DNA of 64,000 bases from Dehalogenimonas sp. 4OHTPN (GCF_040448695.1 NZ_CP159307.1:1302001-1366000), one strand, 5' to 3'. Shown: positions 47,742 to 57,716, numbered from the stretch's first letter. Numbers and translations: made by a program. Notes: a model not told the origin generated them from the letters alone.

Positions 47742-49403
47742 ATGTCTTGCCAGGTTTATTACCGAAAATGGCGCCCGCAGCGGCTTTCTGAAGTGGTTGG
47801 CCAAGAGCCGATAACCCGCACTCTGCTATCCGCTTTAAATCAACGCCGTTTGGCTCAGGCTTACCTTTTCTGCGGACCCCGGGGCACGGGTAAAACCTCC
47901 ACCGGGCGCATCCTAGCCAAGGCGGTCAACTGCCTGAGCAATGAAGGCGCCGGCGAACCGTGCAACACTTGTGCCATGTGCCGGGCTATCACCGACGGCC
48001 GAGCCCTGGATGTGGTCGAGATCGATGCAGCGTCTAACACCGGCGTCGATGATATCCGCGAACTTAAAGAGCGCGTCAACTACGCCCCGGCCGAAGCCCG
48101 CTTCAAGGTCTATATCATCGACGAGGTCCATATGCTGTCGACAAGCGCGAGCAATGCGCTTCTGAAGACGTTGGAAGAGCCGCCGCCGCGGGTCATTTTC
48201 ATCCTTGCGACGACCGAACTGCATAAGATACTGCCCACTATCATGTCCCGCTGCCAGCGCTTCGACTTCCGCCGGCTTTCCAACGACGACATCGCCGGTA
48301 AACTCTCGGAAGTGGCTGCCGCCGAAGGTATCGACATCAGCGAATCCGCGGTAGCCATGCTGGCCCGGGCTGGCGGGGGTGCCCTGCGCGACGCTGAGAA
48401 CCTGCTCCAGCAGGTTGCCACGGTCTGCGACGGCCATATCGGTCTCAAAGATGTCCAGTCCTCGCTGGGACTGACCAGCGACGACCGGTCCGGGAAACTC
48501 CTGGCTGCTATTGCAACCGGTGACGCCGCCGCCGGGCTGCGCCTGTTGTATGGCGTAGCCGCCGACGGCATCGACCTGAAGCAATTCAATCGAGAACTGG
48601 TCGAGCGATTACGCCAGTTACTCATGGTCAAAGCCGGTTCCGCCGATGCCGCAGGGCTGAGTGTCGATGAACTGGCCGAGACTCAAGCTCTAGCCTCTGC
48701 AACGACCATCGAACAGATATTGAGAGCTTTGAAAGGCTTTTCCGCCCTATCCGCCGGAACCGATATGGGCACTCCGCTGGCCATGGAAATGGCTCTTGTT
48801 GACGCGACAATAAAACCATCGCCTGCCGAAAAAATCGTCGAAGTTAAGCCCGGTAGAGCCGAACCGGCGCAAGTACCGATAAGGAAAGTTGAGCCCGCCG
48901 CTAAACCTGCCGAAGTGACCTCGCCGCCGCCGGTTCCAGTCAGTCCTTTGATCATCCAGCCGAAGGATTCTCAACCTGCCCCCGGCGCTAAAGAACAAAT
49001 GGTTGATGAGGTTCCGCCACCAGTGAATGAGCCGAAACTGGCCGGAGCGCCGGTAACGACGCTCGGAGAATTGCAGGATCAATGGCCTCAAATTCTGACT
49101 CAAGCACCGCCAAGGCTGAGGCGATCGACGGCACTGGCCATCCTGAGATCTGCAGACATCGTCCAGCCTGTCAGCTTCAACAACGGCACGATCACCCTGT
49201 CCTTTAAATTCGCCGTCCATATGAACAAGATCAATGAACCCGAAAATAAGAAAATTACTGCGGAAATACTCTCGGCTTGCGTCGGGGCGCCGTGCCAGAT
49301 AGCTTGTGTTTTTGACCAAGTAAGCAACCACCTGGTCAAGGAGGCGCAAAAGAGGGGAGCCGAGATAATAAAAGTGGAGGATAAATGGATTTCTCAAAAG
49401 TAA
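47742..49403 (+). CDS. dnaX: DNA polymerase III subunit tau/gamma
   Basis: A 553-residue clamp-loader ATPase. It starts 'YYRKWRPQRLSEVVGQEPI', has Walker A 'GPRGTGKTSTGRILA', a four-Cys zinc site (C-x8-9-C-x2-C-x2-C about residues 64-80), Walker B 'YIIDEVHML' and sensor 'MSRCQRF'. The C-terminal ~200 residues hold a Pro/Ala/Lys-rich linker and a domain V-like end, as in tau. First gene of a seven-gene replication and repair operon ending at recO. Confidence 0.95.
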   Translation: MSCQVYYRKWRPQRLSEVVGQEPITRTLLSALNQRRLAQAYLFCGPRGTGKTSTGRILAKAVNCLSNEGAGEPCNTCAMCRAITDGRALDVVEIDAASNTGVDDIRELKERVNYAPAEARFKVYIIDEVHMLSTSASNALLKTLEEPPPRVIFILATTELHKILPTIMSRCQRFDFRRLSNDDIAGKLSEVAAAEGIDISESAVAMLARAGGGALRDAENLLQQVATVCDGHIGLKDVQSSLGLTSDDRSGKLLAAIATGDAAAGLRLLYGVAADGIDLKQFNRELVERLRQLLMVKAGSADAAGLSVDELAETQALASATTIEQILRALKGFSALSAGTDMGTPLAMEMALVDATIKPSPAEKIVEVKPGRAEPAQVPIRKVEPAAKPAEVTSPPPVPVSPLIIQPKDSQPAPGAKEQMVDEVPPPVNEPKLAGAPVTTLGELQDQWPQILTQAPPRLRRSTALAILRSADIVQPVSFNNGTITLSFKFAVHMNKINEPENKKITAEILSACVGAPCQIACVFDQVSNHLVKEAQKRGAEIIKVEDKWISQK

Positions 49404-49684
49404 AGCAAGCCATGGAACTGAAACAGCAGCTCGATAAGATTCAGAAAGAACTGGCTAAAATCATCGTAGAAGCTGAGCGGGGCCCGGTCAGAGTCACCGC
49501 CAACGGTCAACAGAAGCTAATTTCAATAATCATCAACCCGGAAGCGGTCAACCCGGCCAAAACTAAACAATTGGAAGATAACATCCTGAAAACCATAAAC
49601 GACGCCATGGAAAAAGCTAAAAAGGAATCATCCAAACAAATGGCAGGAATGATGGGCGGAATGGGACTGCCAGGTCTGGGGTAG
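49385..49684 (+). CDS. ybaB: YbaB/EbfC family nucleoid-associated protein
   Basis: A 99-residue DNA-binding protein. It has 'MELKQQLDKIQKELAKIIVE', 'VTANGQQKLISIIINPE' and a Met/Gly-rich tail ('GMMGGMGLPGLG'), all typical of EbfC. The gene overlaps the end of dnaX by 19 bases, with GTGGAGG before the ATG, the common dnaX-ybaB-recR order. Confidence 0.95.
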   Translation: MDFSKVKQAMELKQQLDKIQKELAKIIVEAERGPVRVTANGQQKLISIIINPEAVNPAKTKQLEDNILKTINDAMEKAKKESSKQMAGMMGGMGLPGLG

Positions 49685-49750
49685 CCGGAGACGGATTATC
49701 ATTTTTGCTGATGTTATTGGCAAGCTTTTCACAGTCATTTAAGGATGAAT

Positions 49751-50362
49751 ATGAAGGAAGCGCCTAAATCCACTGCCGCGGCCGTTAACCACCTGACTGA
49801 CGTGCTGTCCCGGCTACCGGGAATAGGACCGAAGAGTGCCCAGCGCCTGGCTTACCATCTCCTTAAAGCCTCCGAGGAACAGGTGAGGGAGTTATCTGAT
49901 GCGCTCGTGGCCGTGAAGCAGAAAACGCGGCGCTGCCGGGTATGCTGCAACATCGCCGACGGAGACCTCTGTCTCATCTGTGGAAACCCGGTGAGGGACA
50001 GGAGCCGAATCTGTGTGGTTGAGCAACCACAGGATATGTTGACCCTGGAGCACACCAGAGTCTATAAGGGAGTTTACCACGTGTTGCATGGCAACATCTC
50101 CCCGGCTGAAGGCGTGGGTAGTGATGATATCTGCATCAGAGAGCTTATGGCTCGCCTCGATGGAGGCGATGTGACGGAAATCATCCTGGCAACAAACGCC
50201 AATGTCGAGGGCGAGACCACTGCTATGTACCTGCAGCGTCTGATCAGCCCGCTGGGAGTAAAGGTGACCAGGCTGGCGCGGGGCTTGCCCTTCGGCGGCG
50301 AGATCGAGTACGCCGACGATGTCACTCTGTCCCGCGCTATGGAGAACCGCCAGGAGTTTTAA
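49751..50362 (+). CDS. recR: Recombination protein RecR
   Basis: About 203 residues. N-terminal helix-hairpin-helix '[20 protein letters not shown]', C4 zinc finger '[18 protein letters not shown]', Toprim domain starting '[12 protein letters not shown]' with '[15 protein letters not shown]'. RecR assembles with RecO to load RecA on gapped DNA; recO closes this operon. ATG 49751 has AAGGA five bases upstream; ATG 49745 is the alternative. Confidence 0.96.
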   Translation: MKEAPKSTAAAVNHLTDVLSRLPGIGPKSAQRLAYHLLKASEEQVRELSDALVAVKQKTRRCRVCCNIADGDLCLICGNPVRDRSRICVVEQPQDMLTLEHTRVYKGVYHVLHGNISPAEGVGSDDICIRELMARLDGGDVTEIILATNANVEGETTAMYLQRLISPLGVKVTRLARGLPFGGEIEYADDVTLSRAMENRQEF

Positions 50363-50368
50363 TCCAAG

Positions 50369-51427
50369 ATGACCGGAACCCAAAAACGGTCGTTCAAAGC
50401 CGGCCTTGAGCCCGGGACACTGATCCACATCGGCGAACGGCGGGCAGAGAAGACACGGCTCAGGCTGATTGACTACGATCAGAACCAGCTTTTTGAGCGC
50501 GAACTGGCATCAGTCGAGGAATTCTTCCCTTTCCGGGATACCGCTTCTGTCACCTGGATCAATATTGACGGACTCCACGACACCTCTCTCATAAACCAGA
50601 CCGGTGGCCATTTCGGCCTTCACCCGCTGGTGCTGGAAGACATCGTCAACACCGAGCAGCGGCCCAAGATTGAGGACTTCGAGAGCTACCTATTCATCGT
50701 CCTCAAGATGCTTTACCGGGACGAGGATGGAGAGATCGTGGCTGAGCAAGTCAGCCTGGTGCTGGGTCAAAACTACGTACTGTCCTTTCAGGAGGGCGGC
50801 GGCGATGCCTTCAACCCGGTGCGGGAAAGGTTGAGGCAGAACAAAGGCACGCTGCGTAAGCAAGGCGCCGACGCTCTGCTTTACGCTCTTGTCGACGCCA
50901 TCGTCGACAACTACTTCGGTGTTCTGGAAAACTTCGGCGAGGTGTCGGAGAGGATCGAGGAAAACCTGATCGAGGAACAGACATCGGAGCTCCTGAGCGC
51001 AATCAAACGCCTTAAAAGCGAACTGTTATTTTTACGCCGCTCAGCCTGGCCATTGAGAGAAATGGTCTCCGGTTTGCAACACAGCGAATCAAGCCTCATC
51101 TCACCGAATACCCGGCTCTACCTCCGGGATGTCCACGATCATGCTGTCCAGGTCATGGACTCGGTGGAAAACCAGCGTGAGGTGCTCTCCGATATGGTAG
51201 ATATCTACCTTTCCAACGCCTCCAACCGGATGAACGCTGTCATGAAGGTGCTGACAATTATCGCTACCATCTTTATCCCGCTAACTTTTATTGCCGGAAT
51301 CTACGGTATGAACTTCGATAACATGCCGGAGTTACGCTGGCATTGGGGTTATTTCGGCATCCTCGGTGTCATGGCTTTCATTGGCCTGGCGATGGTCGCT
51401 TACTTCAAGCGCAAAAAGTGGTTTTAG
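50369..51427 (+). CDS. corA: CorA-type magnesium/cobalt transporter
   Basis: A 352-residue pentameric channel subunit. Two C-terminal helices contain the signature 'GIYGMNFDNMPEL' (the GMN filter) and end in the basic 'YFKRKKWF'. The N-terminal cytoplasmic part has the alpha/beta and stalk-helix layout of CorA. It may import Mg2+ or Co2+; cobalt uptake would suit corrinoid use, an inference. Stop overlaps the next start (TAGTG). Confidence 0.93.
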   Translation: MTGTQKRSFKAGLEPGTLIHIGERRAEKTRLRLIDYDQNQLFERELASVEEFFPFRDTASVTWINIDGLHDTSLINQTGGHFGLHPLVLEDIVNTEQRPKIEDFESYLFIVLKMLYRDEDGEIVAEQVSLVLGQNYVLSFQEGGGDAFNPVRERLRQNKGTLRKQGADALLYALVDAIVDNYFGVLENFGEVSERIEENLIEEQTSELLSAIKRLKSELLFLRRSAWPLREMVSGLQHSESSLISPNTRLYLRDVHDHAVQVMDSVENQREVLSDMVDIYLSNASNRMNAVMKVLTIIATIFIPLTFIAGIYGMNFDNMPELRWHWGYFGILGVMAFIGLAMVAYFKRKKWF

Positions 51428-51759
51428 TGATTATCGATTACACCGATTTCGAACGCGTCGATATCCGCGCCGGGCGAGTACTTGCCGCCAAGCCGTTCCC
51501 GGAAGCCCGCAACCCAGCGTACCGGCTTCAACTGGACTTCGGAGAGCTTGGTGTTAAGCAGTCCAGCGCCCAGATCACCGGGCGTTATGCCTGTGAAGAA
51601 CTTGTCGGTCGAACATTGCTGGCGGTGGTCAATCTCCCGCCCAAGCGGATCGCCGGCTTTGTTTCCGAGGTGCTGGTGCTGGGCGTCGTCAGCGGAGATA
51701 TTGACGTTGTCTTAGTGGCTCCGGATTTCGACGTAGCACCCGGAGCGCGCCTGCTGTGA
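51427..51759 (+). CDS. csaA: CsaA-like tRNA-binding domain protein
   Basis: A 110-residue single EMAP/tRNA-binding OB domain: 'FERVDIRAGRVLAAKPFPEAR', 'YRLQLDFGELGVKQSSAQIT' and 'NLPPKRIAGFVSEVLVLG'. Such proteins (CsaA) bind tRNA-like structures or act as chaperones. GTG 51427 is the start by overlap with the corA stop; upstream residues of the frame lie inside corA. Confidence 0.88.
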   Translation: MIIDYTDFERVDIRAGRVLAAKPFPEARNPAYRLQLDFGELGVKQSSAQITGRYACEELVGRTLLAVVNLPPKRIAGFVSEVLVLGVVSGDIDVVLVAPDFDVAPGARLL

Positions 51760-52448
51760 GTCTTGCCGACGACATTATCGTCCATCTGAAATCGATGGCC
51801 AACCCGGTGAACGTGGCCGGAATGGCCCGTTACGGCATTAAGTCAGACAATACCCTGGGTGTATCCATGCCATTGCTGCGTGCAATGGCTATGTCATACC
51901 GCCGAAACCACGAACTGGCTCTAACGCTGTGGGACTCCGGCATCCACGAGGCCCGTATTCTGGCTAGCCTGGTCGACGATCCTAAAAAGGTCACGCCTGA
52001 GCAGATGGACCGTTGGACGGCAAATTTTGACTCCTGGGATATCTGTGACCAGGTAGTGTCTAACCTTTGGGAAGTGACGCCCTATGCTTTCGAAAAGGCT
52101 GTCGAATGGGTCCGCCGGAAAGAGGAGTTCGTCAAGCGCGCCGGATTCGTGTTGATGGCTCGGTTGGCGGTTAGTGCCAAGAACATCCCGAACGATGCAC
52201 AGATCGAAGCTATCTTTGCCGAGATCGAACGCGGCGCCGCCGACAGTCGTAACTACGTCAGGAAAGCGGTTAATTGGGCGCTCCGTCAGATAGGCAAACG
52301 GTCTATTGAGTTAAACCTCCGAGCTATCGCGGTTGCCGAAAAGATCTCCGGCGCCAATAATCCCGCCGCCCGTTGGGTGGCGTCCGATGCGCTGCGCGAA
52401 CTCAGAAGTCCGGCCGTCCAAGCCAGGCTTCAAGCGAGGCTTCGCTAA
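51756..52448 (+). CDS. DNA alkylation repair enzyme (AlkD-like)
   Basis: A 230-residue all-helical HEAT-like repeat protein of the AlkC/AlkD family. 'MPLLRAMAMSYRRNHELALTLWDSG', 'WTANFDSWDICDQVVSNLW' and 'RNYVRKAVNWALRQIGKRS', described by feature, match the positively charged groove residues of AlkD-type glycosylases for bulky or cationic alkyl lesions. GTGA overlap with csaA (51756-51759). Confidence 0.9.
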   Translation: MSLADDIIVHLKSMANPVNVAGMARYGIKSDNTLGVSMPLLRAMAMSYRRNHELALTLWDSGIHEARILASLVDDPKKVTPEQMDRWTANFDSWDICDQVVSNLWEVTPYAFEKAVEWVRRKEEFVKRAGFVLMARLAVSAKNIPNDAQIEAIFAEIERGAADSRNYVRKAVNWALRQIGKRSIELNLRAIAVAEKISGANNPAARWVASDALRELRSPAVQARLQARLR

Positions 52449-53236
52449 TGAGCGCGCCGCGTGAACTGAAAACCCCGGCGGTGGTTATCCGCCGGGCGCG
52501 ACTGAAAGAGGCAGATCGGGTGATCACGTTCTTCACTCGTGAGTTTGGCAAGGTTTCGGCGGTGGCTATAGGGGTCCGGAAGAGCAAAAGCAAGCTGGCC
52601 GGGCACCTGGAAATTTTGACTTATACTAATCTTACTTTAGCCTGCGGCAAGAACCTGGACACGATAATCGGCAGCCAAACGTTATCGCCGTACCTCGGGG
52701 TCAGAGACTCGCTCGAGCGAACGGCTTACGGGTTATATTTTGCTGAACTGGTCAGTCACTTCGCGCCGGAAGGGCAGGCTAACCCGGCTCTTTTTGTGCT
52801 GTTGGTAGAAACATTGGAAAATTTAAACGTAACCTCAAACCTCGAGCCGTTGAGCCTTTATTTTGAGCTTAACTTGTTGAAAACACTGGGTTACCAGCCG
52901 GAACTCCGGCGCTGTGTTGGTTGTCGATCAGAACTCAAAGAAGTTACAAACTTCTTCGCGCCGGCCTCAGGCGGAATATTATGCCCTGACTGCGCGGTGG
53001 CCGCGCCAGCGACTCACGCAGTATCAGTCAGCGGGTTGAAAGTGATGCGCTTTTTCCTGGAAAACCGCTACGAATCGGCTGCCAGACTCAAAATCGAACG
53101 AGCCTTGAATATTGAAGTAACCGCAGTCACCCGCGCCTATATCCAGCATCTGTTAGAAAAAAGTTGCTTGAAAAGTGCCTTCTGGCTGGAACAAATCCGT
53201 TCGATTAGCAATTCAATAAGCCTTTCGAAAAAGTGA
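52448..53236 (+). CDS. recO: DNA repair protein RecO
   Basis: A 262-residue protein. The N-terminal OB fold begins 'ELKTPAVVIRRARLKEADRV', a helical middle follows and a zinc site is visible in 'CVGCRSEL' and 'CPDCAVA'. It binds single-stranded DNA and partners RecR. ATG 52448 overlaps the alkD stop by one base (TAATG). It is the last gene of the operon. Confidence 0.93.
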   Translation: MSAPRELKTPAVVIRRARLKEADRVITFFTREFGKVSAVAIGVRKSKSKLAGHLEILTYTNLTLACGKNLDTIIGSQTLSPYLGVRDSLERTAYGLYFAELVSHFAPEGQANPALFVLLVETLENLNVTSNLEPLSLYFELNLLKTLGYQPELRRCVGCRSELKEVTNFFAPASGGILCPDCAVAAPATHAVSVSGLKVMRFFLENRYESAARLKIERALNIEVTAVTRAYIQHLLEKSCLKSAFWLEQIRSISNSISLSKK

Positions 53237-53349
53237 TATCTTGCCCGGCCGTTTCGGTTAAAAATATTACCCGATGGTACTCTTTTTTTTATGTAATCAT
53301 GGTGCTATGATTCTTTTCATGCTTACGTTGGCTTAAAGGAGGCCAGCCA

Positions 53350-54543
53350 GTGGAAAAGAAACAGGGTTTATCCACCATCATTCTATCTGTCGCGGTGGTG
53401 GTCGCGATCAGCCTGGGCTCGTTTTCAATATTCCAGGCCAATCAACACTCAGAAGACGCCCAGGCACAAATATCCAGTTTGTCATCAGAGATCACCAGCC
53501 TTGAAAATACAATTACGGGACTCAATGGGCAAGTCACCGCTTTAAGCGCCCAGCTTTCGGCGCAATTCTCAAGCTTGAACCAGCAAGTCTCAGGTTTGAT
53601 CCAGGCGTCAACCGCCGTTCCCAACGCCATCGCCAAAATCCTTCCCAGCGTCGTTTTCATCGAAGTCGCCTTCGGTAATCCCAGTGGCACCGGGGGGATT
53701 GGCTCCGGTTCAGGACTCATCATGGACAAGGCGGGATATATTTTAACCAACAAACATGTGGTGAGCGGTGCCTTCGCCGCCAGAGTCATCACCAGTGACC
53801 GGCGCATTTACGATGTGGATGAGATCTGGGAGGATGACATTACTGACCTGGCAGTGGTGAAGATTACTGCCCAAAACCTGACACCCGCTGTCTTCGGAGA
53901 TCCCGCCGGGATGAAAGTCGGCGATACGGTTATTGCTATAGGTTACCCGTTGGGGATGTCGCCCGCCGAAGGCGGCGCCAATGCCACCGCCGGGATTCTT
54001 TCCAATCTGAGCCGGTTTTTCTGGATTGACAACACGCCGTATTATGACCTCATGGAGTTTGATGCCGCCATCAATCCGGGCAATTCGGGTGGCGCTTTGA
54101 TCAACCTTAAAGGCGAACTTGTCGGCATCAACAGCGCCGGCCTGGATACTGCTCAAGGCATTAATTATGCCATCAACGTCGCAACCGCCAAACATGTATA
54201 CAACGATCTGGTTCAAGGCGAGGTTGGTCATCACCCGTACCTGGGGATAATGATTGATGACAATATCCAGGTGATTCCCGGTGAACCTTTCGCGGCAGCA
54301 CTGGTGGGTGCTGAGATTCTTGATTTGGATCCTCAAGGTCCAGCGGCTAAATCAGGTTTGAGGCCGTTTGATGTGATTATCAAATTCAACGGACAGACTG
54401 TCTCCTCTGCCTCAGACGTGATCCGTTTTCTCTGGCGGTTGGACGTGAATGAAAGAGTCACCATCGTGATAAAAAGAGGAGCCGGGGAGCTCACTTTTGA
54501 GTTCAACGCTCCTAAGCGGCCTTTTAATTCTAGGTTCATTTAA
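53350..54543 (+). CDS. HtrA/DegP-type membrane-anchored serine protease
   Basis: A 397-residue S1C protease. A signal-anchor (about residues 8-28) is followed by a coiled coil of heptads (about 35-90), unusual before the trypsin domain. The triad is His136 ('LTNKHVV'), Asp166 ('ITDLAVV') and Ser246 ('GNSGGAL'). A PDZ domain follows ('GAEILDLDPQGPAAKSGLRPFDVI'). The coiled coil probably sets oligomer state or spacing from the membrane. GTG 53350 with AAGGAGG upstream. Quality control of exported proteins such as RdhA is plausible. Confidence 0.93.
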   Translation: MEKKQGLSTIILSVAVVVAISLGSFSIFQANQHSEDAQAQISSLSSEITSLENTITGLNGQVTALSAQLSAQFSSLNQQVSGLIQASTAVPNAIAKILPSVVFIEVAFGNPSGTGGIGSGSGLIMDKAGYILTNKHVVSGAFAARVITSDRRIYDVDEIWEDDITDLAVVKITAQNLTPAVFGDPAGMKVGDTVIAIGYPLGMSPAEGGANATAGILSNLSRFFWIDNTPYYDLMEFDAAINPGNSGGALINLKGELVGINSAGLDTAQGINYAINVATAKHVYNDLVQGEVGHHPYLGIMIDDNIQVIPGEPFAAALVGAEILDLDPQGPAAKSGLRPFDVIIKFNGQTVSSASDVIRFLWRLDVNERVTIVIKRGAGELTFEFNAPKRPFNSRFI

Positions 54544-54653
54544 TATTTGCGCGAGGCAGCAGGCTAAGAAAGGCAGAAGGTCCGGATTTATGATTCCTGC
54601 TTTGCCACAGGCGGGGTCATCACCTATAATTACCTCACGATAAGAGGTAGCTG

Positions 54654-56423
54654 ATGACTTCACGACTTGACTCTATTACCAGGGAACGCCTTGACAAGCT
54701 ATCCCGCCTTAAAGAATTGGGCATCGAGGCTTACCCCAACACTTTCAGCCGCAGCCATTCCTGTCTGGAAGCCGTAAAAATCCTCGAGGCTTCAGAAAAA
54801 GTCGGATCTGATGCCCCGGATGTGACTGTGGCTGGCCGTCTGGTGTCTCGCCGCGGCATGGGTAAAATTAATTTCCTGGATATCCGCGACAGTTCCGGTA
54901 AGATCCAAATCTTATGCGGCAAGGATCACGTTAAAGAAGGCTGGGATATACTTGCCGCTCTTGACATCGGTGATTTTATCGGGGTTACCGGTAAACTGCT
55001 GCGAACCCGGTCCGGTGAACCTACTGTTGGCGCCGTTAAACTGACCTTGCTTGCTAAATCATTACAACCGCTGCCTGAAAAATGGCACGGCCTGCAGGAC
55101 ACTGAGACCCGTTACCGCCAGCGCTACCTTGACCTAATCTCCAATCCAGATGTGAGGGAGACTTTCCGCGCCCGCGCCCGAATTATCTCCGGTATCCGCC
55201 GCTATCTTGACAGCCATAACTTCCTTGAAGTCGAGACGCCGGTGCTCCAGCCTGCCGCTGGCGGCGCCGCTGCCCGCCCGTTTATCACCCACCATAACGC
55301 CCTGGACCGCGATTTTTACCTCCGAATCGCCCTTGAACTCCATCTTAAGCGCCTCATCGTCGGCGGCTTCGACGGCGTCTATGAGATCGGCCGTATCTTC
55401 CGGAATGAGGGCATTTCCTTCAAGCACAACCCGGAATTCACGATGTTGGAATGCTACCAGGCTTACGCAGACTACCGGGATGTCATGGAGACGGTTGAGA
55501 CCATGGTCTCCGGCATCGTAAAAGACATCACGGGTGGCTACACCGTAAAGTTCGGTGAAAACACCCTCGACTTTAATCCGCCCTGGCCGCGGATTGATTT
55601 CCGCAGCGAGCTGCTCAAGCGCTCCGGTGTCGACTTCCTGGCTTACCACGACGTCGAGTCACTGCGGCAAAAGATGCGCGAACTCGGCATCGCCGTCGAC
55701 CCCAAGAAGGACAAGGGCAAGTTGCTCGACGAACTGCTGTCGACCTACCTCGAGCCGGACTTGGTGCAGCCATGCTTCCTGGTGGACTACCCCATCGAGA
55801 TGTCGCCGCTGGCCAAGACGCGACCTGACGAACCGCGCATCGTCGAGCGCTTCGAGGCTTTCGCCGCCGGCATGGAAATCGCCAACGCCTTCTCCGAACT
55901 GAACGACCCATTGGAACAGGAACGGCGTTTCAAATTGCAAATACTCTACCGCAACACCGAAGCCCAGCTTTCGCTCCTGATCGCCGAGCTTATCGAAGAG
56001 ATGCAAAACCAGGTGGCCGGGTTGACCCACATCGACCCTGTCAAGGTAGCCGGCTTGGCTGCCCGCGCCGGCGCCCTTGGCACCGAAATCGAGACCCAGA
56101 CAACAGGCAACCCCTCTCTCAAGAAGATAATCAGCACCTTCCGAGAGCATATCCACGAGATCGAGCACAAGTCCGGATCGCTGAGCGATAAAAACGTTAC
56201 CGCTTTTGCTGAAAACCTGGCTGCAGACATGGACGAGATCCGCCGGGGCTGCGGCGACGAGGAAGAAGAAACCATCGACGAGGACTTCATTACGGCACTT
56301 GAGTATGGAATGCCGCCTACCGGTGGCCTGGGCATAGGTATCGATCGGCTTACCATGGTCATCACCAATAACCAGAGCATACGCGAGGTCATTTTCTTCC
56401 CGGCTCTCAAAGACAAGGAGTAA
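54654..56423 (+). CDS. lysS: Lysyl-tRNA synthetase (class II) with an insertion
   Basis: A 589-residue enzyme. The anticodon-binding OB fold is about residues 55-150, followed by a class II catalytic domain with motif 1-2 ('FLEVETPVLQP', 'GRIFRNEGIS') and motif 3 'GMPPTGGLGIGIDRLTM' at the C-terminus. Usual bacterial LysS is about 490-500 residues. The excess is a largely helical insert of roughly 90 residues (about 430-534, 55941-56255), between 'NDPLEQERRFKLQ' and 'ETIDEDFITALEYG', which are normally separated by only about 15 residues. Upstream SD GAGGT. serS follows after three bases. Confidence 0.95.
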   Translation: MTSRLDSITRERLDKLSRLKELGIEAYPNTFSRSHSCLEAVKILEASEKVGSDAPDVTVAGRLVSRRGMGKINFLDIRDSSGKIQILCGKDHVKEGWDILAALDIGDFIGVTGKLLRTRSGEPTVGAVKLTLLAKSLQPLPEKWHGLQDTETRYRQRYLDLISNPDVRETFRARARIISGIRRYLDSHNFLEVETPVLQPAAGGAAARPFITHHNALDRDFYLRIALELHLKRLIVGGFDGVYEIGRIFRNEGISFKHNPEFTMLECYQAYADYRDVMETVETMVSGIVKDITGGYTVKFGENTLDFNPPWPRIDFRSELLKRSGVDFLAYHDVESLRQKMRELGIAVDPKKDKGKLLDELLSTYLEPDLVQPCFLVDYPIEMSPLAKTRPDEPRIVERFEAFAAGMEIANAFSELNDPLEQERRFKLQILYRNTEAQLSLLIAELIEEMQNQVAGLTHIDPVKVAGLAARAGALGTEIETQTTGNPSLKKIISTFREHIHEIEHKSGSLSDKNVTAFAENLAADMDEIRRGCGDEEEETIDEDFITALEYGMPPTGGLGIGIDRLTMVITNNQSIREVIFFPALKDKE

Positions 56424-56426
56424 TCC

Positions 56427-57674
56427 ATGATTGACCTTAAACTCATCCGCGACAATCCAGACCTGGTGCGCCGCGCCGTCGACAGCCGTCAGTCGAAGGC
56501 TCCCGTCGATGAGATTTTAGAGACCGACCGGCTGCGCCGGGAGAAGACGGCCGAACTCGATGAGTTGCGGCGCCAGCGTAAGGAGCAGTCCAAGCAGCGG
56601 CCGCCGGACCCCGAAGCCGGCCGCGCCCTCCGGGAAAAGATCTCCGAATTGGAAGAAGTTTTAAGGACACTTGACGAACAACTCCAGAGTTACCTCCTCC
56701 AGGTGCCCAACATCCCGCAGACCAGCACGCCGCTCGGCACCAGCGAGGACGACAATATCGTTCTGAGGTACTGCGGCAACATCCGGGAATTCAACTTCGA
56801 GGTCAAGCCCCATTGGGAGCTGGGTGAGAGCCTGGGCATGATCGACTTCGACCGCGGCGTGAAACTTTCCGGCACCCGCTTCTATGTCCTCAAAGAACTC
56901 GGCGCCAGGCTGCAGCGGTCGCTCATTTCGCTCTTCCTGGACCTGCACACCCTGAAACACGGCTATAAGGAAATGTACCTGCCTTTCCTGGTAAAAAAGG
57001 AGGTTTTATACGGCTCCGGAAACTTACCGAAGTTCGCCGACAATCTTTACCGTGACGCCGTAGACGATCTATGGCTGGTACCCACCGCCGAAGTGCCGCT
57101 GACCAGCCTGCACAGCGGTGAAATCTTATCTAACGATCAACTGCCTATCAACTACTGCGCCTATACCGCCTGCTTCCGGCGAGAAAAGATGAGCGCCGGC
57201 AAGGATACCCGCGGTATCAAGCGTGGCCACCAGTTTGATAAAGTGGAACTCTACAAGTTCACCGAGCCCGAAAAGTCCAACGAGGAATTGGAAAAACTGT
57301 TAGACGACGCCGAGGACATCGCCCGGGCTCTGGGCCTCCCCTACCGCATCAAGCAGCTTTGCACTGCCGACATCGGCTTTGCCTCATCCAGAAGCTACGA
57401 CATTGAAATCTGGGCCCCGGGCATCAAAGAATGGCTCGAGGTATCATCCTGCTCTAACTGCTGGGACTTCCAGGCGCGGCGGGCCAACATCCGATATCGC
57501 CGGGCATCAGACGGCAAGGTGGACTACGTCCACACCTTGAATGGCTCCGGCCTGGCGTTGCCGCGGGTTCTTATCGCTGTGATGGAAAACTACCAGCAGG
57601 CCGACGGATCAATCATTATCCCCGAGGCGCTGCAATCGTATATGGGTGTCAATGTAATCCGACAGCCCGGATAA
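56427..57674 (+). CDS. serS: Seryl-tRNA synthetase
   Basis: A 415-residue class II synthetase. An N-terminal helical arm (about 30-100, Arg/Gln/Glu-rich) contacts the long variable arm of tRNA-Ser. Motif 2 is 'ACFRREKMSAGKDTRGIKRGHQF' by feature, and motif 3 'TLNGSGLALPRVLIAVMENYQ' is complete. The usual final motif is followed by 'IIPEALQSYMG'. Normal length. Three bases after lysS; ends at a hairpin. Confidence 0.97.
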   Translation: MIDLKLIRDNPDLVRRAVDSRQSKAPVDEILETDRLRREKTAELDELRRQRKEQSKQRPPDPEAGRALREKISELEEVLRTLDEQLQSYLLQVPNIPQTSTPLGTSEDDNIVLRYCGNIREFNFEVKPHWELGESLGMIDFDRGVKLSGTRFYVLKELGARLQRSLISLFLDLHTLKHGYKEMYLPFLVKKEVLYGSGNLPKFADNLYRDAVDDLWLVPTAEVPLTSLHSGEILSNDQLPINYCAYTACFRREKMSAGKDTRGIKRGHQFDKVELYKFTEPEKSNEELEKLLDDAEDIARALGLPYRIKQLCTADIGFASSRSYDIEIWAPGIKEWLEVSSCSNCWDFQARRANIRYRRASDGKVDYVHTLNGSGLALPRVLIAVMENYQQADGSIIIPEALQSYMGVNVIRQPG

Positions 57675-57678
57675 ACTC

Positions 57679-57703
57679 GAGGAGCCCCTTTCTGGGGCTC
57701 CTC
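57679..57703. terminator. Hairpin after serS
   Basis: GAGGAGCCCC (57679-57688) pairs with GGGGCTCCTC (57694-57703) around TTTCT, directly after the serS stop. The convergent 38-residue gene ends 14 bases further on, so the hairpin may act for both strands. Confidence 0.75.
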
Positions 57704-57716
57704 AAATACACTATCC

